From positions 1 to 52,226 of the forward strand of contig JAILLA010000091.1 in the NCBI GenBank assembly GCA_024693325.1: 52,226 nucleotides of DNA, written 5' to 3'. The translations under genes were made by a program, and so were the position numbers. The notes beneath the pieces are model-generated. The model saw nothing but the letters and a program-made list of their open reading frames with translations. It had not been told where the DNA came from and searched no databases. The DNA is from Solobacterium sp. Its GTDB lineage: Bacteria > Bacillota_I > Bacilli_A > Erysipelotrichales > Erysipelotrichaceae. Below, in pieces: positions 15,315-24,219 of this stretch. How positions within the stretch are numbered: position 1 is the first letter of the stretch; each line of letters begins with the position of its first letter.

Positions 15315-16568
15315 TTAAAGTTCGATCCGCTCCGGGAATGCTTCAAGTCTCATGATGCCCCACATCTTATCGATATACGCGAGCGTATAGTAGTTCTCAT
15401 AGTAGTGATAATAGAACGCTCCCCGCAGTGTCATATGATAGATCCCCTGCTCTTTTTTCAGGAAGCCGAGCAGCTGCGCCAGAATGAATTCCGCGCCATA
15501 CATCTGATCCAGGGAAACGCCGAAGAATCTTTGGAAATCCTGAGGATCAAGATGCGTGCTGTACAGTGTCCAAAACAGCCAGTAGACCATTCTCTGCCTC
15601 CGGGTAAACCGGATGGTCAGTGATGTCGGAAGCTTTCCTTCAGCGATCCGCTTGCAGTATTCGTCAACGGAAAATGTATTGATCTTGAACTGGTCTCTCA
15701 GCAGTGTTGCGGCGGAACATCCGAAACCGAGAAAGCTCTCCCTCGTCATGGAAGAATATACGGCATTCTTCTCTTTTGCGAACGTCCAGATCGATGTACG
15801 CTGATAGCCTTTGGCAAGACAGTAATTCGTTATTCCGTCCAGCAGTGCATGTTTCTCATGCTTGGACATTGCTTTAAGCTTGCTGTCGGTGAATGTAAAA
15901 TCAATGAACGGATATACCGCGACATGATTGGCTCCGTGACCGAATGCTGTTTCAACATCTTCTTCCAGTTCATAGAGCGTCTGTGAGGGAAGCGCAAAGA
16001 TCAGGTCCATGGATACCGTTTCAAACGGGACTGCTTCAAGAGCTTCTTTCATTGCTTTGATGTCAACGGTCCGTCTGCCGAGAATATCCTGGTATTTATC
16101 ATGGAATGACTGGATGCCGATACTGATGCGGGTAACGCCTGCTTCCTTCAGTTCTTTCAGTACCGGTTCCCTCACATCATCAGGATGCAGTTCCAGTCCG
16201 ATCCCCCCTGTAATGATAAAGTGTCTGTTTACTTCATCGATGATCTCTTTCAGACGGGCGTGCGCAAGCGCAGGCGTACCGCCGCCGAAATACAGGCTTG
16301 TCACTTTTTTTCTGCCCTGGTATGTATTTCCGACATTTCTGATCTCTTCCAGCAATGCGTCGATATACCGGTCACATGTTTCTTTCCGGTACACGGTCTT
16401 GCAGTACGGACAGAATGAACAGATGCTGCGGCAGAACGGGATATGGATATAGAGACCGAGATTATCGCAGTCCCCGTATGGAAGCACTTCATCATAGGAC
16501 GGTGTAAATGTAAAGGGACGCAGAGAGCGTGTCAGCCAGTCCCTTGTCAGATCTGTAATGATACTCAT
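15315..16568 (-). CDS. HemN/HemW-like radical SAM protein
   Basis: A 417-residue radical SAM enzyme. The cluster-binding cysteines are C46, C50 and C53 (C-x3-C-x2-C after YIHIPF), with an extra C56. YFGGGTPAL near 94, GIGLELHPDDV, RISIGIQSF and MDLIFALPSQT follow in the order of the coproporphyrinogen-oxidase-like family, and the C-terminal part has a HemN-type Tyr-rich helical tail. True HemW is encoded at 30045-31154, so this is a second, divergent member. It is the third gene of the XRE / radical SAM unit, 9 nt after the preceding gene, with ribosome site AAGGAG. Substrate unknown; haem transfer or a new radical reaction are both possible. Confidence 0.85.
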   Translation of the reverse strand: MSIITDLTRDWLTRSLRPFTFTPSYDEVLPYGDCDNLGLYIHIPFCRSICSFCPYCKTVYRKETCDRYIDALLEEIRNVGNTYQGRKKVTSLYFGGGTPALAHARLKEIIDEVNRHFIITGGIGLELHPDDVREPVLKELKEAGVTRISIGIQSFHDKYQDILGRRTVDIKAMKEALEAVPFETVSMDLIFALPSQTLYELEEDVETAFGHGANHVAVYPFIDFTFTDSKLKAMSKHEKHALLDGITNYCLAKGYQRTSIWTFAKEKNAVYSSMTRESFLGFGCSAATLLRDQFKINTFSVDEYCKRIAEGKLPTSLTIRFTRRQRMVYWLFWTLYSTHLDPQDFQRFFGVSLDQMYGAEFILAQLLGFLKKEQGIYHMTLRGAFYYHYYENYYTLAYIDKMWGIMRLEAFPERIEL

Positions 16569-16577
16569 ATGCGCTCC

Positions 16578-17480
16578 TTATATGTATTTCAGATAGGTTC
16601 CCAGCATTTCCGCGATCACCTGGACGTTTCCGGAGAACAGCAGTGTATACTCTGCCACAAAGAAGTATCCGCACTGTTCGCACAGTCCGGGCACATCGAT
16701 GCACCTGCCGCATGTACTGATCTTACCGTCCTCTATGACAACGCACTGCCAGCATGGTGTCGGGAATGAATTATCGATGATGTACGGAAATGCGCTCCTG
16801 AGATTGAATACAGGCAGGCCCCGCTTCATCATCTCTTCAATGACTGCACAGCATTCCTGTTTCTCTTCCCTGCTCAGCGCAAGTTCTTTCGTATCGGGAT
16901 AAGGGGTATGGAAGTTGAAAGAGACTGCCTTGACATTCTTCAGGTGCTTTGCCGCATAGCAGACATCCCTGATCGTATGCCTGTTGATCTTGTTGACTGC
17001 CATGTAGAAGCAGATATTCTCTGCTGTGGCATTCCTGATATTCTCCATGATCGTGTCATACGTATCCCCGCGGATCATGTTATGGCGCTTCCTGTCACCG
17101 TCAAGGCTCAGCAGGATCAGGTCAGCTTCCGGTACATCGATCGGGAATGTACCGTTCGTCACGATATTGACGATCAGGAATCCCATCCGTTTTGCCTCGA
17201 TGACAAGATCACGGACAGTCAGTTCCCCATCCCTCCACAGCAGTGTTTCACCGCCGCAGAAAAACAGGATCCTGATCCCCATATCGTACAGTGTCCGCAT
17301 CTCACTGCGAACCTTTTCATACGGATGCATCACGGAAGTAATATTGTTGACGGAACAGTGCCTGCAGGAAAGATTGCACCGGTCGGTGATGATGACGGTA
17401 CCGAGGATCGGATCTTTCTTCCTGAACAGTACAGTCTTTGCGCCGAATGCGGCAAGTTCCAGAAATGAGCTCGTTTTCAT
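16578..17480 (-). CDS. Radical SAM protein with six-cysteine tail
   Basis: A 300-residue radical SAM enzyme. C35-x3-C39-x2-C42 binds the SAM 4Fe-4S cluster, GGET near 76-79 is the SAM-contacting motif, and TNGTF near 112 is typical of MoaA/SPASM-type proteins. The C-terminus holds six further cysteines, C243, C246, C257, C260, C267 and C270 (three C-x2-C pairs), which could ligate one or two auxiliary clusters as in SPASM or twitch enzymes. The ATG overlaps the stop of the XRE gene as ATGA, with GGAGG upstream. Substrate unknown. No peptide gene in the same transcript was found that would serve as a RiPP substrate. Confidence 0.85.
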   Translation of the reverse strand: MKTSSFLELAAFGAKTVLFRKKDPILGTVIITDRCNLSCRHCSVNNITSVMHPYEKVRSEMRTLYDMGIRILFFCGGETLLWRDGELTVRDLVIEAKRMGFLIVNIVTNGTFPIDVPEADLILLSLDGDRKRHNMIRGDTYDTIMENIRNATAENICFYMAVNKINRHTIRDVCYAAKHLKNVKAVSFNFHTPYPDTKELALSREEKQECCAVIEEMMKRGLPVFNLRSAFPYIIDNSFPTPCWQCVVIEDGKISTCGRCIDVPGLCEQCGYFFVAEYTLLFSGNVQVIAEMLGTYLKYI

Positions 17481-17947
17481 AAAGCCTCCGTTTCATGAAT
17501 CAGGCCATTCTGCTTCATGTATTTTCTGATCACTTCAATATCAAATGAAGATACCATCCTGCCGTCCATCGGATCGAGCAGACGGTAATGCTGGGAAAGC
17601 AGGTTCTGCTGGATGCGGTAACCGCTATGTTCTTCGATATCGCGCCACCAGACCTTTCCGCCCATCGTTTTCGGATATGACACATCCGTGTCATCAAATG
17701 ATACAGCGCGGATCATGTCCGACAGCTCACCGCCGAATTCATTGCCGAGGATCTGGCTGCGGGAAAAGATCACAGCCAGCGCGATGCACTCCGGCCAGGA
17801 CAGCTTTCTTCTGCCCTTCTCCGTTTCCACCAGCGTCTTCTTCGACATGCCGAGTATCTGTGCCATCTGATCCTGTGAAAACCCGAATTCAGCCCGGACA
17901 AGCCTGCATTCATTGCTCAGTACATTGATCAGTTCTTCCTTGTTCAT
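17477..17947 (-). CDS. XRE-family regulator with a conserved C-terminal domain
   Basis: A 156-residue protein. Residues about 8-65 form a Cro/CI helix-turn-helix (RAEFGFSQDQMAQILGMS, then KKTLVETEKGRRKLS). The second half has a distinct pattern rich in aromatic residues: GGKVWWRDI near 100, YRIQQNLLSQHYRLLDP near 115. It looks like a small sensory or interaction domain that I cannot name. First gene of a three-gene unit with the two radical SAM genes. The promoter's -10 box is covered by a perfect palindrome, which suggests autoregulation. The ribosome site is weak (GAGAG some 15 nt upstream). Confidence 0.85.
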   Translation of the reverse strand: MNKEELINVLSNECRLVRAEFGFSQDQMAQILGMSKKTLVETEKGRRKLSWPECIALAVIFSRSQILGNEFGGELSDMIRAVSFDDTDVSYPKTMGGKVWWRDIEEHSGYRIQQNLLSQHYRLLDPMDGRMVSSFDIEVIRKYMKQNGLIHETEAL

Positions 17948-17969
17948 ATTAGTTATTTTCTCTCTTATA

Positions 17970-18003
17970 GTGTAATTTTACACCGCACAAGACTGCTCTG
18001 CAA
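17970..18003 (-). promoter_or_regulatory. Promoter with operator palindrome for the XRE unit
   Basis: On the minus strand TTGCAG (18003-17998), 17-nt spacer and TAAAAT (17980-17975). The -10 is embedded in GTGTAA-AA-TTACAC (17983-17970), a perfect palindrome with 6-bp arms. A dimeric XRE repressor binding there would block RNA polymerase. Confidence 0.7.
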
Positions 18004-18017
18004 GAGACCCGGACATA

Positions 18018-18040
18018 TGAAAAGACAGGGACGAGCCCTG
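18018..18040 (-). terminator. Terminator after the first amidohydrolase
   Basis: Stem CAGGG/CCCTG (18040-18026) with a 5-nt loop, then TCTTTTC on the minus strand, 15 nt after the stop. Confidence 0.7.
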
Positions 18041-18055
18041 CCTCCTGTATTGTGA

Positions 18056-19195
18056 TCAGATGCGTACACCGTCGATCAGAACAAGCCTGACTTCGGATGT
18101 CACTTCAAACGGACTGCCTTCGTAAACAACGATATCAGCGTCCTTGCCTGCTTCGAGCGATCCTACCCTGTCCGCGATCAGCAGATGTTCTGCCGGATTG
18201 ATGGTGATTGCTTTCAAAGCTTCATAAGGATCCATGCCTGCTTTGACAGCCAGACCTGCATAGATCGGGAGGTATTCTTCCAAAGCAAACGGATGGTCTG
18301 TCACGATAGATACATGGCATCCTTTTGCTGCAAGAACACCGGGTGTTTCCCAGGACTTGTACTGCAGCTCATATTTGGACGCATGGGTAAATGTCGGACC
18401 GACAGCCATCATATACTGCTTGTTTTCCGCAAGCTTATCAGCGATCAGATGTCCTTCCGTGACATGTTCAAGCGTCAGGTCCACATCAAATTCCTTTGCC
18501 AGACGGATCGCTGTCAGAATATCGTTTGCCTGGTGCGCATGCGCCTTCAGAGGGATCTCCTTTTTGAGCACCGGGATCAATGACTCATATTTCAGATTGA
18601 ATGGCGACTTCTTTGTAATGTCGTCTCCGGCAGCTTCTTTCTTCAGCATGTATTCTCTGGCCTGATACATGATGTCGCGGAAACGGGCTGCTACAGACAT
18701 ACGGGAGCTCGCGTTTTTGTTCTGGTAGCAGCGCTTCGGATTCTCACCGAATGCGCATTTCATGGCAACGGGATCCTTGACGATCATGTCATCCACACAT
18801 ACACCGTGCAGCTTGACCGCGATCCATGTGCCGCCCAGGACATTTGCGCTTCCGGGACCTGCCGCAACAGTTGTAATGCCCGCTTTTGCGGCTGTGGGAA
18901 TGCTTGCGTCAAACGGATTGAAGCTGTCGATCCCGCGCACTTCCGGTGAGCAGATGTCATTCATTTCGTTATAGTCACGGCCTTCAAAACCGATGCCGGT
19001 GCCGGAAACACCGATATGGCTGTGCGCATCGATGAAGCCGGGATATACATCCAGGCCGGAAGCGTCAAACACATCCCCGTCCGGTGCCAGGTCCATACCG
19101 ATCGCCTTGATCTTGCCGTTTTCGATCAGGATGTCCGCAATGTACGGTTCCCTGTTGACCATGTCATGAATTCGTCCGTTTTTGATCAGTGTCAT
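18056..19195 (-). CDS. Metal-dependent amidohydrolase
   Basis: A 379-residue member of the amidohydrolase (TIM-barrel) superfamily. Metal ligands appear in order: DAHSHIG near residue 56, KAHAHQAND near 219, LEHVTEGH near 244, and the catalytic Asp in VTDHPF near 301. PGFID before the first motif and NPAEHL with GSLEAGKDADIVVY near the end are family hallmarks. It is closest in style to imidazolonepropionase-like or dipeptidase-type members, but the substrate cannot be read from sequence. AGAGGA precedes the ATG. It lies 58 nt downstream of the desulfoferrodoxin gene, with a terminator between, and no clear promoter of its own was seen. Confidence 0.85.
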   Translation of the reverse strand: MTLIKNGRIHDMVNREPYIADILIENGKIKAIGMDLAPDGDVFDASGLDVYPGFIDAHSHIGVSGTGIGFEGRDYNEMNDICSPEVRGIDSFNPFDASIPTAAKAGITTVAAGPGSANVLGGTWIAVKLHGVCVDDMIVKDPVAMKCAFGENPKRCYQNKNASSRMSVAARFRDIMYQAREYMLKKEAAGDDITKKSPFNLKYESLIPVLKKEIPLKAHAHQANDILTAIRLAKEFDVDLTLEHVTEGHLIADKLAENKQYMMAVGPTFTHASKYELQYKSWETPGVLAAKGCHVSIVTDHPFALEEYLPIYAGLAVKAGMDPYEALKAITINPAEHLLIADRVGSLEAGKDADIVVYEGSPFEVTSEVRLVLIDGVRI

Positions 19196-19226
19196 AATTT
19201 AAATCCTCTTTTCTATCCTGTTTTTT

Positions 19227-19248
19227 AAAAAGCTGCAGTCCGCAGCTT
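19227..19248 (-). terminator. Terminator after desulfoferrodoxin
   Basis: Stem AAGCTGC/GCAGCTT with 5-nt loop, followed by TTTTTAAAAAA on the minus strand. Confidence 0.75.
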
Positions 19249-19253
19249 TGTAA

Positions 19254-19631
19254 TTATGCTTCTGTCTTCCAGAGTCCGTGCAGATTGCAGTATTCGTAAA
19301 CTTCGTTTACTTTCTCATCCTCTGCCACTTCAACATGAGGCTTCTGTCCCGGTTCAAGAGTTACGATACGGAAGCTGTTGTCTGTTACCAGTGCGACCCA
19401 CTGAATGTAATGTGCATCGATCATCGGATGATCAACCGATCCGACATTCACGATCAGTTTGCCGTCTTCTCTTGTAACAACAGGTACATGCTTTTCAGTC
19501 GCGCCGTCAGTGGTGTTGGCTTTCAGTTCTTCCATCGGTTCACCGCAGCACTTTGTAGGGCATGCACTGTCAGCCAGGGTAACGACCATCTTTCCGCAGC
19601 CCTTGCAGCGCAGTACTTTGAATTCTTTCAT
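19254..19631 (-). CDS. dfx: Desulfoferrodoxin (superoxide reductase)
   Basis: A 125-residue, two-centre superoxide reductase that reduces superoxide to peroxide without making oxygen, typical of anaerobes. The N-terminal desulforedoxin centre uses C9, C12 and the CC pair at 28-29. The catalytic iron ligands are seen in EKHVP (His near 48), HPMIDAHYIQW (two His near 68-74) and CNLHGLW (Cys and His near 115-118). AGGAGG is well spaced from the ATG. It has its own promoter and terminator, which fits a single-gene oxidative-stress unit. Confidence 0.96.
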   Translation of the reverse strand: MKEFKVLRCKGCGKMVVTLADSACPTKCCGEPMEELKANTTDGATEKHVPVVTREDGKLIVNVGSVDHPMIDAHYIQWVALVTDNSFRIVTLEPGQKPHVEVAEDEKVNEVYEYCNLHGLWKTEA

Positions 19632-19652
19632 GATAAAACTCCTCCTGCATCC

Positions 19653-19681
19653 ATTATGAGCGATGTTTGAAAACTTCGCAA
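19653..19681 (-). promoter_or_regulatory. Promoter of desulfoferrodoxin
   Basis: TTGCGA at 19681-19676, 17-nt spacer, CATAAT at 19658-19653 on the minus strand. It starts directly behind the permease stop codon. Confidence 0.65.
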
Positions 19682-19684
19682 TTG

Positions 19685-22600
19685 TTATTCAACACTCTTC
19701 AGTGATTCCACCATCTCGATCGACTGCAGCCTCCGGCGCATGAAGAAGTTCACCAGCATACCGAACAGGATCGTCATGAAGAACGAGATCACATTGCTGG
19801 AAGGATCCACTGTTCTTCCGAACATGACATAGTCCATTTCGACCTGTCTCATGATGAAATGGTGCAGTACCTGTCCGATCGGAATACCCGCCAGAGCTCC
19901 CAGGCCGGTCAGGACATTGTTCTCCTTGAAGATGTAATTCTGTACTTCGCGTTTCCGGAAACCGAGGACCTTGAGCGTCGCGATCTCACGCTGACGTTCA
20001 CTGATATTGATATTGGTCAGGTTGCCCAATACGACAAACGCCAGCGACATCGAAGATATGATCAGCGCCCAGACGATCAGGTCAAGGCTGTTGACCATAG
20101 ATTTGAAGTTCTCAAGGATGGTGTCATAGAACTGCACACCGCTGACCCTGTCATCCTTGACGATGCGTTTCTGGAATGCCCTGCTGACTTCAACGTCTCC
20201 GTCAATATCGACCATCAGGGTATCCATACTGATCGTGCTTCCGAATACTTTGCTGTAATATGCCTGGGTCATGAACATGTAGTGCTGGATGTACATCTCG
20301 GTAACAGCAGCGATCCTGACTTCCTTCCTGATCCCGGTCTTGCTTTCGACGATAATACTGTCCCCTGCCTTCAGTCCGAGGTTTTCCGCCAGCTTCTCAT
20401 TGATGATCACTCCGTCATCGCCCGGTATGATCGGCTCATGCCCGACTCTTGTCCTCAGGTTATAGCAGGACTGGATCATTTCCGGTTTCTCAAACACCTG
20501 CACGTTGACGGTCTCTTCCAGCGTGTCATGCCCGTTGACCGCAATGGCGCTGTAGCTGCCGGCGATCACTGCTGAAGACACATCTTCCTGTTTCAGCAGG
20601 TCATTCTTCAGTACATTCATCTCGCTCGGCTTCAGCCCTTCCGCGTGTACCTGTCCTTCAAACAGCTGGAGCTCATCAAACTGGATGTCTACCATCCCGT
20701 TGATCGAGTCGCTGATGCCGAAACCTGTGATCAGCAGTGCCGTGCATCCGGCAACGCCGATCACGGTCATGATCAGTCTCTGCTTGTAGCGGAACAGGTT
20801 TCTCATGGTGATCTTCCAGGAGAAACTGAGCCTGTTCCAGAGCGGTCCGATCCGCTCGATCAGGGCAGTCTTGCCGAGCTTCGGAGACTTCGGACGCAGC
20901 AGCTGGGAAGGAACGTCATTCATATCATTCCGGCAGACATACCATGTCGTCGCCAGCATGACCGCAAGGAATCCCACTGCCGACATCACGATCAGTCTCC
21001 ACGGCATAAAGATCTTCATCGGCGGCAGGATATACATCATCTTCCATGCCGTATAGATGATGTACGGGAAAATAGCCAGTCCGAACACGGTACCCAGTAC
21101 TGTTCCCAATGCGGTAGCCATTCCGGCATATGTCAGATATTTCATCGAACACTGAAGCCTGCTGTATCCCAGTGCCCGCATGATGCCGAGCTGTGATCTC
21201 TGTTCGTCGATCATGCGCGTCATCGTAGTCAGGCATACAAGTGCCGCCACCATGAAGAAGAACATCGGGAATACCGCGCCGATCGCCCGCATCTGCTCTA
21301 CGGTGTTTTTATATGTCTTGGACGCGTAATGCTGGGATCGGTCAAGGACCGTCCAGCTGCCGTCTTCCAGGTCATCGATGTCCTGCTGTGCCTTATCAAG
21401 TTCTTCCTTTGCGTCAGCCAATTCCTGGAGACCGTCTTTCCTGGCGTCCTCCAGTTCCTTCTCCGCATCCTCAAGATCTTTCTCTGCGTCCTTCAGTTTC
21501 TGTCTGTTTTCATCGATCTCATTCCAGCCGTCATTGATCTCTTTCTGTGCTTTCTCGACCTCTTCAGCCAGTTCTGCCGCTGCGTTGATCGTTGCCATGT
21601 AAGCCTTGTCCAGGGTGTCATGCGCATCATCCAGCTGCGCCTTTCCTTCCGCAAGCCCTTCATCGATCATCCGTTTATTGTTGTTGAGTTCTGTGATCTG
21701 CGCCTGCAGCGACGCGATCTGTTCATCGATCTGATCAGCCTCGATGCCCTGTTCCTTAAGCTGCGCGACAACACCTGCCCTGGTGTTTTCCAGGGCTGTT
21801 TTCTGTGCGTCCAGGGCTGCTATCGTCTGGTCGATGCTTTCATACGCAATACCCTGTTCCTGCAGGGAAGCGATCACGCCTTCACGCTGCTCTGCGAGTT
21901 CTGCCCTCTGCTGTTTCAGTGCTTCGACTGTTTCACTGATATGATCGGGATCGATCCCCTGTTCTGTCAGCTGTGCCCGCACAGCATCGCGCTGTGCTTC
22001 CAAAGCTGCTTTCTGGGCTTCCATTCCGGGTATGCCGTCCATTTGAGCGATCGCAGCGTCCAGCTGGGTCAGGCCTGCCGCAGCAGTCTCCAGCTGTGTG
22101 ACCGACTCATCGATCCTGGCAATTCCGGCATCGATCATGGCGATGCCTTCTTTTGCAGTTGTCAGTTTTTCCCTGGCTTCGTTGATCTGTGCGATCCCCG
22201 CATCGATCTGATCCAGTCCTTCCTTGGCCTGCTGCAGTTGCTTGATGCCTTCCTTGATCTGTTTGATGCCGCTGTCGATCTCATCCTTCAGCGCAAGATA
22301 TTCCGCTTCCTTCTCGTAATACTCGGATTCGCCTTCCTTCAGCTTCTCCCTGCCCTTTTCGATCTCAGCACGGGCATCGGCGATCTGCTGATATCCGTCT
22401 GTTTCACTGTCATCCAGTTCCTTCTGCGCATCCTTCAGTTTCTGTATTCCGTCGTCCAGTTCCTGCCAGCCGTCAGCGATCTCCTGTTTTGCGTCAGCGA
22501 TCTCCTGTTCGGCATCGGCGATCTCCTCATCAAATTCCTTTTTGCCGTCATAGTATTCCTGCCAGCCGTCATTCAGTTCCTTGTACGCTTCTTCCAGGAC

Positions 22601-23365
22601 TTCATCATGTCTGTGCATAACCTGCGTCGTGCCGAAGTCCTCGATCTCTTCCTTGACACGGCTGCAGTATTTTTCATATGCGTCATAGAAGGATTCATAG
22701 GAAACGCCTTCTTTCGTCAGTACATTGACTTCCACATCGTAATCTATGACAAACGCTTCTTCGGGAATATAAAGGTAAGTCTGGATATACTGGTTAGCCA
22801 GCGTGCTGTTTTCCTTGGTCATGTTCAGGTACAGCGGTGTATCGATCAGACCGACGACCGTTACCGTATCGACATCAAGCCAGTCATCCAGATCGTTTTC
22901 CGGTCTGGAAATACGCAGCACCGTGCCGACCGGGTATCCCGGTTCCATGTCTGTACCGCCTTCAGACAATACTTCATTTTTCTTTTGAGGGAGCCTTCCT
23001 TCTACCAGGTCAAACAGGTTGATCTGACTGTCCGGATCATAGGAATGGATTCTGGTAATGATGCTTGTGGAACCGGCTGCCGCGTTGACATCAACGAACT
23101 TGGAACCCTCCGCGTATGCCACTTCTTCCAGTCCGGAGATGGCTTTGATATCTTCTTCATCAAAGCCGTAATCAGAGTAGATCGTAATATCCTTCAGGCG
23201 GACCCTGTCGGCATATGTATCGACATTGTCTGCCATGATCGTTGAAGATGAAGAAACGCCCACGAAAAAAGCCACTCCGATCGTGACGATCGCAGTCAGT
23301 GAAAAAAACCTGCCTTTTGTCGTTCTGATCAATCTCAGAATATCTTTTTTCAGTGTACGGGGCAT
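19685..23365 (-). CDS. FtsX-like ABC permease with giant coiled coil
   Basis: A large (1226 aa) permease partnered with the ATPase just upstream. Counting from the GTG at 23374, there is a membrane helix near 24-42, an extracytoplasmic domain, a coiled coil from about 250 to 675, then helices near 698-716, 750-775, 793-813 and 868-886. A second extracytoplasmic domain and three closing helices follow, as in FtsX/MacB-type transporters with a duplicated core. The coil has exact internal repeats: three 24-residue units from 383 (IDAGIA motif) and three 35-residue units marked by EQGI at 471, 506 and 541. The ATG at 23365 is preferred over the GTG. Similar Firmicute proteins are poorly characterised; a mechanotransmission role at the envelope is an inference. 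Confidence 0.85.
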   Translation of the reverse strand: MPRTLKKDILRLIRTTKGRFFSLTAIVTIGVAFFVGVSSSSTIMADNVDTYADRVRLKDITIYSDYGFDEEDIKAISGLEEVAYAEGSKFVDVNAAAGSTSIITRIHSYDPDSQINLFDLVEGRLPQKKNEVLSEGGTDMEPGYPVGTVLRISRPENDLDDWLDVDTVTVVGLIDTPLYLNMTKENSTLANQYIQTYLYIPEEAFVIDYDVEVNVLTKEGVSYESFYDAYEKYCSRVKEEIEDFGTTQVMHRHDEVLEEAYKELNDGWQEYYDGKKEFDEEIADAEQEIADAKQEIADGWQELDDGIQKLKDAQKELDDSETDGYQQIADARAEIEKGREKLKEGESEYYEKEAEYLALKDEIDSGIKQIKEGIKQLQQAKEGLDQIDAGIAQINEAREKLTTAKEGIAMIDAGIARIDESVTQLETAAAGLTQLDAAIAQMDGIPGMEAQKAALEAQRDAVRAQLTEQGIDPDHISETVEALKQQRAELAEQREGVIASLQEQGIAYESIDQTIAALDAQKTALENTRAGVVAQLKEQGIEADQIDEQIASLQAQITELNNNKRMIDEGLAEGKAQLDDAHDTLDKAYMATINAAAELAEEVEKAQKEINDGWNEIDENRQKLKDAEKDLEDAEKELEDARKDGLQELADAKEELDKAQQDIDDLEDGSWTVLDRSQHYASKTYKNTVEQMRAIGAVFPMFFFMVAALVCLTTMTRMIDEQRSQLGIMRALGYSRLQCSMKYLTYAGMATALGTVLGTVFGLAIFPYIIYTAWKMMYILPPMKIFMPWRLIVMSAVGFLAVMLATTWYVCRNDMNDVPSQLLRPKSPKLGKTALIERIGPLWNRLSFSWKITMRNLFRYKQRLIMTVIGVAGCTALLITGFGISDSINGMVDIQFDELQLFEGQVHAEGLKPSEMNVLKNDLLKQEDVSSAVIAGSYSAIAVNGHDTLEETVNVQVFEKPEMIQSCYNLRTRVGHEPIIPGDDGVIINEKLAENLGLKAGDSIIVESKTGIRKEVRIAAVTEMYIQHYMFMTQAYYSKVFGSTISMDTLMVDIDGDVEVSRAFQKRIVKDDRVSGVQFYDTILENFKSMVNSLDLIVWALIISSMSLAFVVLGNLTNINISERQREIATLKVLGFRKREVQNYIFKENNVLTGLGALAGIPIGQVLHHFIMRQVEMDYVMFGRTVDPSSNVISFFMTILFGMLVNFFMRRRLQSIEMVESLKSVE

Positions 23366-23367
23366 TT

Positions 23368-24069
23368 TTACCACTCAATCGTTTCAATGTCCTGCGGATG
23401 TTCATTGACCTCTGCGGAGATGATCTTTCCGCTCTTCACGCGGAAAACACGGTCACCCATCGGGCACAGGGCAAGATTATGCGTAATGATGATCACCGTC
23501 ATGCCGTGCGTCCGGCATGTTTCCTGCAGCAGCTTCAGGATCTGCTTGCCGGTCACGTAGTCGAGCGCGCCGGTCGGTTCATCACAAAGAAGGAGCTTCG
23601 GGTTTTTGGCAAGCGCTCTGGCGATCGCAACGCGCTGCTGCTCGCCGCCTGAAAGCTGTGAAGGAAAGTTATTCATACGGTCACCAAGTCCGACCTGTTC
23701 CAGTACCCTGGCGGGATCCAGCGGATCTTTGCAGATCTCAACTGCCAGTTCCACATTTTCCAGAGCCGTCAGATTCTGCACCAGGTTATAGAACTGGAAA
23801 ACAAAGCCGATATCATATCTGCGGTAATCCGTCAGCTCGGCCTCATTCATCTGATCGACTCTTGAACCGTCCACAATGATCTCGCCGTCCGTGCATGTGT
23901 CCATGCCTCCCAGAATATTCAGGATCGTGCTTTTTCCTGCTCCGGAAGCACCGGCGATCACGATAAACTGTCCTTTTTCAATATCAAAGTCCACGCCGTC
24001 AAGAGCGCGGATGTCTACTTCGCCGACATGGTATACCTTGGTTACATCATGAAATTCAATATAGCTCAT
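23368..24069 (-). CDS. ABC transporter ATPase, LolD/MacB type
   Basis: A 233-residue ATPase. Walker A is GASGAGKST near 40, the signature is [15 protein letters not shown] near 140, and Walker B is [12 protein letters not shown] near 160 with the switch His in ITHN near 196. This is the FtsE/LolD/MacB subclass, which pairs with FtsX-fold permeases and often does mechanical work rather than bulk transport. AGAGGA precedes the ATG. The permease gene follows within 2 nt (or overlaps if its GTG is used), so the two are coupled. An inverted repeat TTTTGT-N9-ACAAAA lies upstream at 24114-24134 as a possible control site. Confidence 0.95.
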   Translation of the reverse strand: MSYIEFHDVTKVYHVGEVDIRALDGVDFDIEKGQFIVIAGASGAGKSTILNILGGMDTCTDGEIIVDGSRVDQMNEAELTDYRRYDIGFVFQFYNLVQNLTALENVELAVEICKDPLDPARVLEQVGLGDRMNNFPSQLSGGEQQRVAIARALAKNPKLLLCDEPTGALDYVTGKQILKLLQETCRTHGMTVIIITHNLALCPMGDRVFRVKSGKIISAEVNEHPQDIETIEW

Positions 24070-24181
24070 ATCCGTCCTCTTTAACTATATTATTTTATCA
24101 ATCATCGGCCCTGTTTTGTACTGTCTGAACAAAATTAACAAAATGTATATATGGCTGAGGGACACTGAACAGATTCCCGGA

Positions 24182-24209
24182 AAGAAAAGAGACCGTATCG
24201 TTCGGCCTC
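24182..24209 (-). terminator. Terminator after the second amidohydrolase
   Basis: Stem GAGGCCG (24209-24203) with CGGTCTC (24195-24189, one G-U), then TTTTCTTT on the minus strand. Confidence 0.8.
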
Positions 24210-24219
24210 GTTTTCAAAT

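Noticed and set aside
15111..15623. 170-codon plus-strand frame across the HemN-like gene end
   Set aside because: It overlaps a clear gene in antisense and a terminator, and has no ribosome site.
21329..23245. A 638-codon open frame on the plus strand
   Set aside because: It is antisense to the coiled-coil part of the permease, whose repetitive codons leave the opposite frame open. It has no ribosome site, and its Leu/Phe/Asp-heavy composition mirrors the coil.
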